A DNA stretch of 64,000 nucleotides from CBDATA01 sp965202845 (GTDB lineage Bacteria; Acidobacteriota; Vicinamibacteria; Marinacidobacterales; Marinacidobacteraceae). Every line of letters starts with the position of its first letter. Position 1 is the first letter of the stretch. This document shows positions 24,656 through 33,334 of this stretch, one piece after another. The notes beneath the pieces are model-generated. The model had not been told where the DNA came from. It searched no databases and saw only the letters and a list, made by a program, of their open reading frames with translations. The stretch is from assembly GCA_965202845.1 (NCBI GenBank), contig OZ241856.1:2356001-2420000 (forward strand), read 5' to 3'. Position numbers and translations under genes: made by a program.

Positions 24656-25871
24656 ATGCGAACAGGCCGAGCACCCTGCCGAGCTGGAAGAGCGCGAAGC
24701 CGGCGATGATCGCCACCACTCCGACGCCGAGCAGGTTGGCGAGGCGGCCGTTCCGGGCGCTGCCCACGATCGCCTCCCGGTTCACCACGATCAGCAGCAG
24801 GATCAGCGTCAGCGGCAGGACGATGCCGTTCCCGGCCTGCGCCAGCAGGATGATCCGGTAGGGCGAGGCGCCGAGAGAGACGCCGAAGACCATCCCGGTC
24901 AGCAGCACGAAGCCCCACAGCATCCGGAAGCGGGCGTCCCCTAGGTCGGCCTTCCAGCCGAACGCTCCGGAGGCGGCGTAGGCGCCGGCGAGCGGAGCGG
25001 TGATCGCCGAGGTCAATCCGGCGGCGAACAGTCCGACTCCGAAGAAGAACGGCGCCGCCGGGCCGAGCAGCGGCTCGAGCCGGGTCGCCACCGCCGCCGC
25101 GTTCGCAGCGTCCGCCCCCTGCCCCGCCAGGCTCGAGGCGGAGACCACCACCGCGGCGGTGATGAGGCCGCCGAGCGCCACCGAAAGAAGAATGTCCCGA
25201 CGGCTCTCCTGGATGTTCTCCGCCTTCCGGGAAGCGTCGGGCCACCGCTCCATCGACGTGCTGGCGTGGAGGAACAGGTTGTAGGAAACCACCGTGGTGC
25301 CGATCAGCGCCATCACCGTGAGCATGGACCCCGAGGGGATCCGCGGCATGAACAGACCGGCGAGCAGCTCCCCGGGAGGCGGAGCGGTCATCACCGCCAC
25401 CACGCAGAACACCACGCTCATCAACCCCACCAGCGCCACCAGCGTGTTCTGGATAGTCCGGTAGGCGCCGGTCAGCAGCAGGCCGCCGGCGGCGCCGCCG
25501 AGGACGAGCACCAGCGCCGGCTGGGGGACGCCGGTGATCAGGTTCAGGCCGAGCGCCGCTCCCAGCAGGTTGCCGGTCTGGAACGCGGCGTTTCCTGCGA
25601 GGATCGTGACCGCGATGAGGGCCAGGATGGCGACTTGCGCGGTTCGGCTTCCCAGGCTGTCGCGGATGGCTTCGGCGAGCCCGCGCCGTCCGGCGATCCC
25701 CACCCGCGCCGCCATGTCCTGGAGCACGCAGGTGGCGAACACCGAGAACAGCACCGCCCAGAGGAGCGCGAAGCCGTAGCCGGCGCCGGCGCGGCTCGCG
25801 GTCACGATGGTGCCCGGACCGATGAAGGCGGCGGTGACCAGGAATCCCGGTCCCGGGCGGAAACGGCTCAA
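24654..25871 (-). CDS. Nramp-family divalent metal transporter, non-canonical clade
   Basis: A 405-residue polytopic protein with about eleven membrane segments and the LeuT-like Nramp layout. It starts at TTG 25871 (MSRFRPGPGFLVTAAFIGPG). Segment 1 reads FIGPGTIVTASRAGAG where typical Nramp proteins have DPGN. Segment 6 reads GTTVVSYNLFLHAS where the usual text is MPHNLYLHS. The standard metal-binding Asp and Met are therefore replaced while the backbone pattern is kept, so the transported ion is uncertain. It lies 13 bp downstream of the ABC permease and may be co-transcribed. The 3' end touches the fic repeat. Confidence 0.85.
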   Translation of the reverse strand: MSRFRPGPGFLVTAAFIGPGTIVTASRAGAGYGFALLWAVLFSVFATCVLQDMAARVGIAGRRGLAEAIRDSLGSRTAQVAILALIAVTILAGNAAFQTGNLLGAALGLNLITGVPQPALVLVLGGAAGGLLLTGAYRTIQNTLVALVGLMSVVFCVVAVMTAPPPGELLAGLFMPRIPSGSMLTVMALIGTTVVSYNLFLHASTSMERWPDASRKAENIQESRRDILLSVALGGLITAAVVVSASSLAGQGADAANAAAVATRLEPLLGPAAPFFFGVGLFAAGLTSAITAPLAGAYAASGAFGWKADLGDARFRMLWGFVLLTGMVFGVSLGASPYRIILLAQAGNGIVLPLTLILLLIVVNREAIVGSARNGRLANLLGVGVVAIIAGFALFQLGRVLGLFA

Positions 25872-25884
25872 CGGCGGGTCCCGT

Positions 25885-27411
25885 CTATTCGGCGCCCAGC
25901 GCCACGATCGGATCGAGCCGCGCCGCCCGCCGCGCCGGCACCACCCCGGCGGCCACCCCGACCAGCACCGCCGCCAGCAGCGACAGGATGGCGGTGAGGA
26001 CCGAGAGGTCCATGGCGAGGCCGAATCCGCGCTCCACCAGGAACGAGCTGGTCATCCCCAGGGCGATGCCCAGCAGGCCGCCGAAGGCGCCGAGCATCAC
26101 CGATTCGGTGAGGAACTGGCCGCCCACGTCGCCGGTGCGGGCGCCCACCGCCATCCGCAGGCCGATCTCGCGGATCCGTTCGCGCACCGAGAGCAGCATG
26201 ACGTTCGAGATGCCGATGGCGCCCACCGCCAGCGACACGAAGGCGATCGCGAGCAGCAGGGCGGACATGGTTCGGCTCGACCGCTCGAGGGTCTCGGCGA
26301 GCTGCTGCAAGGTGGTGCGTTCGAGGTTCGGGATGTTGCCGGCGAGCGTGCGCGCCACATCCGGGTGCAGTCCCTTCGAGAGCACTTCGGAAGCCTGGGT
26401 GGAGACGGTGAAGTCGTCCGGCATCGAGTCGAGGATGCCGTGGCGCTCCCGGAGCAGGTCGGTGATCTCCCGCGCCACCTCGGTCACCTGGCCGGAGGAG
26501 GCGGCGGTGACGGTGATCGAGTTCAGGTTGGTCACGTTCAGCAGCCGGTGGACGGTGGTGAACGGGGTGTAGATCGCGTCGAATTCGTCGTCGCCGGGGG
26601 CGCCCGGATTCATCCAGTTGCTGCTGGTCACCACTCCGACCACCCGGAACGGCTGGTTCCAGATGGTGATCTCCTGCCCGACCGGGTCGGCGTCCGCGCC
26701 GAACAGCCGGTCCCGGACCACGCTGCCGAGCACCGCCACCTGCTCCTCGCGGCTCAGTTCGCCTCCGGTGAAGAAGCGCCCGTGCTGGAGCGAGAACGAC
26801 CGGCGGATGTCCACCAAATCCACCTCGGTTCCGTGGAGGCGGGTGAACCAGCGGCGGTCGGCGCGGAACGCCCGGACGCTCTCGTGCACCCCGGAGGCGG
26901 CGTGCGCGACGCCGGGCAGCCGGGCGATGGCCCGGGCGTCGTCCTGGCTCAGAGTCGCCGCCGATCCCAGGCCGGCCGCCGAATCGCCCAGCCGCTCGGC
27001 GGCGGTCGGGTGATCGTGCTTTTCCATCGGGTCGTTTTCCGGGTGCGCCAGCGCCACCGGTTCGATTCTCCGGAGCAGCCGCTCGAGGAGTCCCGGCGGC
27101 GTCGCCCGTCCGTGCTGGGTGGGCGCCTGGGTTCCGCCGATCGGGCGTTCGCCGCGGGTGCGGTAGTTGCCGGCGGTCACTTCGATCACGTTCAGCCCGG
27201 CGGCGCGAACCTGCCGCTGGATGGAGTTCTGGGCGCCGCGCCCCAGCGCGATTGTGGTCATCAGCGCCGCCACGCCGATGGCGAGGCCGGTCAGGGTGAG
27301 GCCGGTGCGCAGCGGATAGCGGCGCAGGCTCTGCCCGGCGACCTCCAGCGCGGTGTTGCGGTCCGCCGGGCGACGGCGGCTATTCGCTCGTTTCGTTGCG
27401 GATGCGTCCAT
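25885..27411 (-). CDS. MacB-like ABC transporter permease
   Basis: A 508-residue permease with four membrane segments: one at the N-terminus (RTGLTLTGLAIGVAALMTTIAL), a large periplasmic MacB_PCD domain (about 60-370), and three near the C-terminus (LLLAIAFVSLAVGAIGISNVM and following). The FtsX-type signature VRERIREIGLRMAVGA is present, and the protein ends RRAARLDPIVALGAE as typical for the family. These transporters drive periplasmic mechanotransmission for export of peptides, toxins or lipoproteins. It overlaps the ATP-binding gene by 32 bases. A histidine-rich insertion (HPENDPMEKHDHPTA) in the periplasmic part is unusual. Confidence 0.9.
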   Translation of the reverse strand: MDASATKRANSRRRPADRNTALEVAGQSLRRYPLRTGLTLTGLAIGVAALMTTIALGRGAQNSIQRQVRAAGLNVIEVTAGNYRTRGERPIGGTQAPTQHGRATPPGLLERLLRRIEPVALAHPENDPMEKHDHPTAAERLGDSAAGLGSAATLSQDDARAIARLPGVAHAASGVHESVRAFRADRRWFTRLHGTEVDLVDIRRSFSLQHGRFFTGGELSREEQVAVLGSVVRDRLFGADADPVGQEITIWNQPFRVVGVVTSSNWMNPGAPGDDEFDAIYTPFTTVHRLLNVTNLNSITVTAASSGQVTEVAREITDLLRERHGILDSMPDDFTVSTQASEVLSKGLHPDVARTLAGNIPNLERTTLQQLAETLERSSRTMSALLLAIAFVSLAVGAIGISNVMLLSVRERIREIGLRMAVGARTGDVGGQFLTESVMLGAFGGLLGIALGMTSSFLVERGFGLAMDLSVLTAILSLLAAVLVGVAAGVVPARRAARLDPIVALGAE

Positions 27412-28090
27412 CTTCGATCTCCACGCGCCGGGTGGCGTACCGGGCGACCTGGCGGTCGTGGGTGATCATGACCACCGTCAGGCCGCGTTCCCGGTTCAAC
27501 CGGGCGAAGGTGTCCAGTATCTCCCTGCCGGTCCCGGTGTCCAGGTTGCCGGTGGGTTCGTCGGCCAGCAGGAGCCGGGGGCCGTTGGCGAGCGCCCGGG
27601 CGATGGCGACCCGCTGCTGCTGCCCGCCGGAGAGCTGGTTCGGGGCGTGCGTCGCCCGGTCGGAAAGCCGCACCGCGGCGAGCGCCTCCTCGGCGCGCCG
27701 ACGCCGCTCCTCCTTCGGGGGCTTGTCCGCCCGGTAGAGCATCGGAAGCTCGACGTTTTCGAGCGCCGACGCCCGCGCCAGCAGGTGGAAGCTCTGGAAC
27801 ACGAAGCCGATCTCCTCGTTCCGGATGCGCGCTCGCTCGTCCGGGTCCAGCCGCGAGACGTCCCGGTTCCGGAGGCGGTAGGCGCCGGAGGTGGGCTGAT
27901 CGAGGCAGCCGAGGATGTGCATGAGCGTGCTCTTCCCGGAGCCGGAGGGGCCCAGCACCGAGACGAACTCGCCCTCGCCGACGGTCAGGCTCACGCCGCG
28001 CAGCGCCCGGACCTCGTGCCCCTCTCCCAGGACGTAGGTCTTGACCAGGTCCTCGACCTCGATGGCGGGATGACCGTTCGGGCTTTCCAT
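27380..28090 (-). CDS. ABC transporter ATP-binding protein (MacB/LolD-like)
   Basis: A 236-residue nucleotide-binding subunit with Walker A GPSGSGKST, Q-loop GFVFQSFHLLARAS, ABC signature LSGGQQQRVAIARAL, Walker B RLLLADEPTGNLD and the switch His in VVMITHDRQVA. It belongs to the MacB/LolD/FtsE group and energises the overlapping downstream permease. The ATG is at 28088-28090. The gene pair may form a unit with the Nramp-like gene further downstream. Confidence 0.94.
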   Translation of the reverse strand: MESPNGHPAIEVEDLVKTYVLGEGHEVRALRGVSLTVGEGEFVSVLGPSGSGKSTLMHILGCLDQPTSGAYRLRNRDVSRLDPDERARIRNEEIGFVFQSFHLLARASALENVELPMLYRADKPPKEERRRRAEEALAAVRLSDRATHAPNQLSGGQQQRVAIARALANGPRLLLADEPTGNLDTGTGREILDTFARLNRERGLTVVMITHDRQVARYATRRVEIEDGRIRNETSE

Positions 28091-28111
28091 CAGGCGGGAA
28101 GTGTACGCGTC

Positions 28112-28801
28112 TCAGGGTCGCCGCGGGGAGGCGTTGTTGGTCCGGTTGCTTCTCAAGAATGTGAGGGCCGAATCCTCGAGATTTAGCCGGTCCGGATTTT
28201 CAAAGAAGTCCAGCACCGCATCGGGATTGTGTTTCTTCCGTTGGTCAAACGCCTTTCGAGAATAGACGCAGAATCCATAACGCTGACCTGTCATCAATTC
28301 TTGATTGAATGCCTCTTGCAGCACCGTCAACTTTTTGAAAAACTCGTGAAGCTTCGACGCTTCCTCAGGCAAAACAACATCTCGGCCGAGGAAAAAGGGG
28401 GCATCCCGACGTTCATAAGCCGCAAAAATGTACAGACCGCCTTGGCGCGGCAACCCGCCGTTCCACATCGGATGCCCTTGTCTCTTCTTTGAGAATTTGA
28501 CCTCAATCAGCACGACCCGATCACCATCAAGTACGAGAAAATCCGGATACTGCTGGCTGCCGTAGGGTTCTTTCAGATAGTGCTTGCGGTATGAAGCCGG
28601 GTTCGCAAAAGCGAGCGAATCCATTTCCACGCCGCCCTTCAGCGCCTTGCGTTCCCCGTCGTCAAGATCTTGGGGTTGGATGCGGTTGTAGCCGATCCGA
28701 TCCAGTTTTACCTTGATGCGCTCTTCGAAGTCCCCGCCCTTGGCGGCTTGAAGGAAGTCTCCGGGCTTGCCCCGCAATTCCTCAAAAAGTTCAGCTAGCA
28801 A
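28112..28801 (-). CDS. Probable Type II restriction endonuclease (PD-(D/E)XK)
   Basis: A 229-residue protein with a PD-(D/E)XK nuclease core: YPDFLV (Asp at residue 87) then VVLIEVKFSKK (Glu 100 and Lys 102). It starts at TTG 28799-28801 and overlaps the adenine methyltransferase stop by 7 bases. That coupling, the size and the motif make a cognate restriction enzyme the best explanation. Codon use and base composition are less GC-rich than the neighbours (for example AAAGAAGTCCAGC, TTTTTGAAAAAC), which is consistent with transfer. The recognition sequence cannot be read from the protein. Confidence 0.78.
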   Translation of the reverse strand: MLAELFEELRGKPGDFLQAAKGGDFEERIKVKLDRIGYNRIQPQDLDDGERKALKGGVEMDSLAFANPASYRKHYLKEPYGSQQYPDFLVLDGDRVVLIEVKFSKKRQGHPMWNGGLPRQGGLYIFAAYERRDAPFFLGRDVVLPEEASKLHEFFKKLTVLQEAFNQELMTGQRYGFCVYSRKAFDQRKKHNPDAVLDFFENPDRLNLEDSALTFLRSNRTNNASPRRP

Positions 28802-29796
28802 GCGGCAGCCTCATACGCCTGTACCAGCGTCCCCTTGCGGAATCCGGGCACCGCGGTCTGGGCCTCGTGGGCGAGCGCGTGGTAGTCAAGGTCGTGAAAG
28901 AGGACCTTGCGGGCGCGGGCGGTCCGGGGCCGCAACAGCATCCACTGCTTCGATTTTTCGCACGCCCCGGCCTCGGTCTCCCGGCGGCTGTAGTCCTGCC
29001 AGCCCTGGCACGGCACCGCGAATTCGAAGGGTTCGTTGAAATGGCGCAGGGCCGCCGGGGTGTTGTTGTACTGCCACATGGCGAAATCGGAATGCCTGGT
29101 GGGGAGCCGTCCGGGGACCCGCAGATCGAGCGAACCCGGCCGCCAGGTCCATACCTGGAAGACGGCGCGCACCGAATACGGTTCGCCGTTCGGCAGGACG
29201 AACGAGGCCGGGGGCAGCGGCACCGAGCAGACCAGCCGCACGCCCTTCGGAACGCGCTTCTGGCCTTCGTGGCGGGTGAAGGTCATCGGCAGGATCATCC
29301 CGACGGTCTCGGCGAACGAAAGCGAACGGATTACAAAATCCACCGCGGTTCGCCCGCGCTTGCCAAACGGCGGATTGCCGACCACCACGACAGGACCCGC
29401 GCGCTCCGTCCTCCAGGCGAGGAAGTCAGCCCGCTCGATCCCCGGCGCGCGGGGATGCAGATCCAGGCCGGTGCGACGCCCCTCGGGCAGGAGCGAGAAG
29501 AACGCGCCGTCGCCCGCCGACGGCTCGATGAAATGCGTTTCCGGGTCCAGGTCAAGGCGCTGGCGCAGCATCCGCAGGCAATCGGCGGCCACCGACTCCT
29601 TGGTAAAAAACTGATCCGGACTCGCACCAATAACCTTGCGCGGAAAGAGCGTTTGCCGACCAATCCCTGCGAGGCGATAACCGCGGCCGGGCAGGTTCGC
29701 CTTGGGGTTGGAGAGAACACCCGAATCCGCAGGCAACGAAGCAGCACCCGACGGGAAGAGCGAAGTCCCCGTGCCAGAAGCGTGCGCCTTCTCCAT
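28795..29796 (-). CDS. N6-adenine DNA methyltransferase of a Type II R-M system
   Basis: A 333-residue methyltransferase. The order of motifs is X (DQFFTKESVAADCL, about 61-74), I (FIEPSAGDGAF, about 89-99) and IV (NPPFG, 141-145), as in gamma-type N6-adenine methyltransferases. The ATG at 29794-29796 has the ribosome-binding site GAAAGGAG. The first 50 residues are a low-complexity leader not usual in the family. It protects host DNA from the overlapping restriction enzyme. Upstream, about 150 bp without a gene separates it from the M20-like pair; a TAGAAT near 29859-29864 on the minus strand could be a -10 box. Confidence 0.87.
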   Translation of the reverse strand: MEKAHASGTGTSLFPSGAASLPADSGVLSNPKANLPGRGYRLAGIGRQTLFPRKVIGASPDQFFTKESVAADCLRMLRQRLDLDPETHFIEPSAGDGAFFSLLPEGRRTGLDLHPRAPGIERADFLAWRTERAGPVVVVGNPPFGKRGRTAVDFVIRSLSFAETVGMILPMTFTRHEGQKRVPKGVRLVCSVPLPPASFVLPNGEPYSVRAVFQVWTWRPGSLDLRVPGRLPTRHSDFAMWQYNNTPAALRHFNEPFEFAVPCQGWQDYSRRETEAGACEKSKQWMLLRPRTARARKVLFHDLDYHALAHEAQTAVPGFRKGTLVQAYEAAAC

Positions 29797-29948
29797 GTTG
29801 CTCTCCTTTCGCCCGCCCGGTGCTTTTCGGAGCCCACGGGGTAGAGCGTTTGGTGTCCCGTATTCTATGGTCGGAAGCGACGTTGGACTGGATGCACCGC
29901 CAACGGTCGGGGAATCAGAGCGTGTGCTACATGGTGCGCGGGTGCAGG

Positions 29949-31613
29949 CTATTCGGCGCCGGTCGCCGGGGGCGGGGCGTCCAGCAGGCCGGCGTAGGCG
30001 TAGAGCACGGTGGCGACCGATTTCTCGGCGCCCGCCATGCCGTAGACCTCGCCGGCGCCCTCGATGACCCAGAACTCGTTGGCGGCGTGGGCGCCGCCGC
30101 CGTGGCCCAGCCCGGCGCCGACGATGTCCATCTCCAGGTCGGCGCCGTCCGGAAACTCCTTGTCGCGTCCGCTGAACAGGTAGGCCGGCCAGTAGCCGCC
30201 GCCGAGGATCGAAGCCTCTTCGAGCGGAGTGCGGTGGCGGACGCCGAAGATCTCGAACATTCGGTCGCCGGCGGCGGCGAGGGCGTTGTCGAACTGCATC
30301 TTCGACCACGGCACGTCGCCGATGACGGTCAGCTCCACGTCCTCGTAGCCGTTCGCGTCCAGGTAGTCGCGGATTTTCTGCACCATCTCGAGGCCGTCCA
30401 TGCTGGGGACGTACCGCATGTTGTGCTTCGAGGTGATCCGGTTGGGGAGGATCGCTCCGGCGCCGCCGGGATACATGTTGCCGGCCCAGATGCCGTCGAT
30501 GTTGAAGGAGATGCCGTAGCGGGCGCTTCGGAGGTACTCCAGCGGGTCGTCGCTGATGAAGCGGGCGACTCCGATGTTCTCGGCGGCGATCCCCATGTCG
30601 ATGTTCTCCGCCGAACGTTCGAACATGGTCGCCTCGGCCGGGGACAGCGGGTCGGCGCCCTCGTAGAAGCCGGGCACCAGGATCGAATTCCCGTTGTCCT
30701 CGAAGAGGGTCGAGAGCATCTTGATGTGGCGCATCGCAGGGGCGTCGGTGGAGCGCTTGTGCGAGCCGTGGATGTCCGAGACCGTCGGCCCCCGGCCCCA
30801 GCTCGCGCCGCTGGTGGTGAGCTCGATGTAGACGCAGCCCTCCGAACCGCCGGAGAAGCCGGCGGCGCCGCTCCGGGCCTGGCGCCCGGTCCGGTACATG
30901 GCGTCGGCGTGGCGGAAGCGGTCGGGGTTCTCCCGGACGAACTGCCGCAGACCGATGGACATCCGCTCCTCGTCGCCTTCGGCGATGAAGATCAGATTCA
31001 CCGGCATCGTCCCGGTGACCTCGTGGATCGCATGCATGGCGTTCCACATGGTCATCTGCGGCCCCTTCGAGTTGGTGGCGCCGCGCCCGATCATCACCTT
31101 CGGGAACGGCCCGAAGGTGGTGAATTCGCCCTCGAACGGCGGATGGTTCCACGCCTCCGGCTGGGTCACCGGCATGGTGTCGTACATCCAGTAGATCAGG
31201 AGCGTCTGCTCCCGGCCGTAGTCGCAGTCGGCGTAGACCACCGGGTTGCCCGGCTGCCCCCATTCGGTCATCGGGATGTCGTGGACTTCGGAAATCTGGC
31301 AGCCCAGCTGGTCGAAGAACCCCTTGACCATCTCGGCGGACTCCTGGATGCCCTCGCCGGAGTTGGAAATGCTCGGCTGCTGGATCCAGCGTCGCAGGTT
31401 CAGGACGTGCTCGTCGATGTTGTCGTCGATGTGCTGGAAGACGCGCTGGAGTTCCTCGGGGATCTGGGACATGTCCGGGGAAAGCTCGGTGGCGCCGTCG
31501 GGACGGACGCCCAGCGGTTCGGACGCCGGAGCGGCCGGCTCCCTGTCCGGCGCTCCGCCGCAGGCGAAGGCGAGAAGAAGAACGGAAGCGAGAAAGGCGC
31601 GCATGGGGAACAT
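29949..31613 (-). CDS. M20-like metallopeptidase lipoprotein, paralogue B
   Basis: About 554 residues with a lipoprotein signal (SVLLLAFACGG). It has the M20 layout: IQQPSISNSGEGIQES, the catalytic-Asp region LIYWMYDTMPV, GRGATNSKGPQ, the Glu pair FIAEGDEERMS and the C-terminal GHGGGAHAANEFWVIEG. Two metal-site positions are atypical: the HxD His is Met (YWMYD) and the bridging Asp of GRGxxDxKG is Asn. Activity is therefore uncertain. ATG 31613 overlaps the stop of the upstream paralogue (TGATG), and ATG 31604 is an alternative. Near-identical to its neighbour in the N-terminal 130 residues. Confidence 0.85.
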   Translation of the reverse strand: MFPMRAFLASVLLLAFACGGAPDREPAAPASEPLGVRPDGATELSPDMSQIPEELQRVFQHIDDNIDEHVLNLRRWIQQPSISNSGEGIQESAEMVKGFFDQLGCQISEVHDIPMTEWGQPGNPVVYADCDYGREQTLLIYWMYDTMPVTQPEAWNHPPFEGEFTTFGPFPKVMIGRGATNSKGPQMTMWNAMHAIHEVTGTMPVNLIFIAEGDEERMSIGLRQFVRENPDRFRHADAMYRTGRQARSGAAGFSGGSEGCVYIELTTSGASWGRGPTVSDIHGSHKRSTDAPAMRHIKMLSTLFEDNGNSILVPGFYEGADPLSPAEATMFERSAENIDMGIAAENIGVARFISDDPLEYLRSARYGISFNIDGIWAGNMYPGGAGAILPNRITSKHNMRYVPSMDGLEMVQKIRDYLDANGYEDVELTVIGDVPWSKMQFDNALAAAGDRMFEIFGVRHRTPLEEASILGGGYWPAYLFSGRDKEFPDGADLEMDIVGAGLGHGGGAHAANEFWVIEGAGEVYGMAGAEKSVATVLYAYAGLLDAPPPATGAE

Positions 31614-33271
31614 CACTCGCCAGCGGCGGTGGCGTCCTCGGCGGGAGGATCGCCCAGCAGGCCGGCGAAGGCGTAGAGGAACGTGGCGATCGACTTTTCG
31701 GCGCCGGCCATGCCGTAGACCTCGCCGGCGCCCTCGATGACCCAGAACTCGTTGGCGGCGTGGGCGCCGCCGCCGTGCCCGGCCGCCCCGCCGACGATCG
31801 GCATCGACAGGCTGGTTCCGTCCTCGAAGTCGGCGTCCCGGCCGCTGAAAAGATACGCGGGCCAGTAGCCGCCGAGGATGGTTTCATGCTCCATCGGGGT
31901 TCCGTGGCGGATGCCGAAGATGTCGTAGGTGCGGAGCAGCGATTCGGCGGCACGGTTGTCGTAGCTGCTCTTGGACCACGGGACGTCGCCGATGATGGTC
32001 AGTTCCACGTCCTGGTAGCCCTGGGCGTCCAGGTAATCCCGGATCTTCTGCACCATGTCGAGGCCGTCCATGCCGGGGACGTAGCGCATGTTGTGCTTGG
32101 AGGTGATCCGGTTGGGGAGGATCGCCCCGGCGCCGCCGGGGTACATGTTGCCGGCCCAGATGCCGTCCATGTTGAAGGAGATGCCGTAGCGGGCGCTCTT
32201 GATGTAGGTCAGCGGGTCGTCGCTGATGAAGCGGGCCACCCCGATGTTGTCGGCGGCGATCGCCATGTCGATGTTCTCCGCCGAACGCCGGAACATGGCC
32301 TCCTCGGCTTCGGTGAGCGGATCGGCGCCGTCGTAGAAGCCGGGAACCAGCACCTCGTTGCCGTCATCGGAGATCAGCGTCGAGAGCATCTTGACGTGCC
32401 GGAGCGCCGGGGCGTCGGTGGAGCGCTTGTGGGCGCCGTGGATGTCCGAGACCGTCGGTCCCCGGCCCCAGCTCTCGCCGCTGGTGGTGAGCTCGATGTA
32501 GACGCAGCCCTCCGAACCGCCCGAAATCCCGGCGGCGCCGCTCCGGGACTGGCTGCCGAACCGGAACATGGCGTCGGCGTGGCGGAAGAGATCGGGGTTC
32601 TCCCGGACGAACTGCCGCAGACCGATGGACATCCGCTCCTCGTCGCCCTCGGCGATGAAGATCAGGTTCACCGGCATCGTCCCGGTGACCTCGTGGATCG
32701 CGTGCATCGCGTTCCACTGGACCATCTGCGGCCCCTTCGAGTTGGTGGCGCCGCGCCCGATCATCACCTTCGGGAACGGCCCGAAGGTGGTGAACTCGCC
32801 CTCGAACGGCGGATGGTTCCACGCCTCCGGCTGGGTCACCGGCATGGTGTCGTACATCCAGTAGATCAGAAGCGTCTGCTCCCGGCCGTAGTCGCAATCG
32901 GCGTAGACCACCGGGTTCCCCGGCTGCCCCCACTCGGTCATCGGGATGTCGTGAACCTGCGAGACCTGGCAGCCCAGCTGGTCGAAGAACCCCTTGACCA
33001 TCTCGGCGGACTCCTGGATGCCCTCGCCGGAGTTGGAGATGCTCGGCTGCTGGATCCAGCGACGCAGATTCAGGACGTGCTCGTCGATGTTGTCGTCGAT
33101 GTGCTGGAAGACCTGCTGGAGCTCCTCGGGGATCTGGGACAGGTCCGGGGAAAGCTCGGTGTCGCCGCCGGGACGGACGCCCAGCGGTTCGGACGCCGGA
33201 GCGGCCGGCTCCCGGTCCGGCGCTCCGCAGGCGAAGCCAAGAAGAACGGAAACGGCGAGAAGGATGCGCAT
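31613..33271 (-). CDS. M20-like metallopeptidase lipoprotein, paralogue A
   Basis: A 552-residue lipoprotein (SVLLGFACGAPD) and tandem paralogue of the next gene downstream. It shares the same motifs and the same two unusual positions (YWMYD and GRGATNSKG), so those changes predate the duplication. Differences concentrate in the last third (TPMEHETILGGYWPAYL). A role in periplasmic peptide or amino-acyl hydrolysis is the family expectation, not proven here. The divergent DUF885-like lipoprotein gene starts 63 bp away, so the two share a promoter region. Confidence 0.85.
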   Translation of the reverse strand: MRILLAVSVLLGFACGAPDREPAAPASEPLGVRPGGDTELSPDLSQIPEELQQVFQHIDDNIDEHVLNLRRWIQQPSISNSGEGIQESAEMVKGFFDQLGCQVSQVHDIPMTEWGQPGNPVVYADCDYGREQTLLIYWMYDTMPVTQPEAWNHPPFEGEFTTFGPFPKVMIGRGATNSKGPQMVQWNAMHAIHEVTGTMPVNLIFIAEGDEERMSIGLRQFVRENPDLFRHADAMFRFGSQSRSGAAGISGGSEGCVYIELTTSGESWGRGPTVSDIHGAHKRSTDAPALRHVKMLSTLISDDGNEVLVPGFYDGADPLTEAEEAMFRRSAENIDMAIAADNIGVARFISDDPLTYIKSARYGISFNMDGIWAGNMYPGGAGAILPNRITSKHNMRYVPGMDGLDMVQKIRDYLDAQGYQDVELTIIGDVPWSKSSYDNRAAESLLRTYDIFGIRHGTPMEHETILGGYWPAYLFSGRDADFEDGTSLSMPIVGGAAGHGGGAHAANEFWVIEGAGEVYGMAGAEKSIATFLYAFAGLLGDPPAEDATAAGE

Positions 33272-33334
33272 GCATCGGAGAGTACGCCCGCTCCCGGCGG
33301 CGTGTCAAAAAGCGGTGCGGTACGTTCCGCTCCC

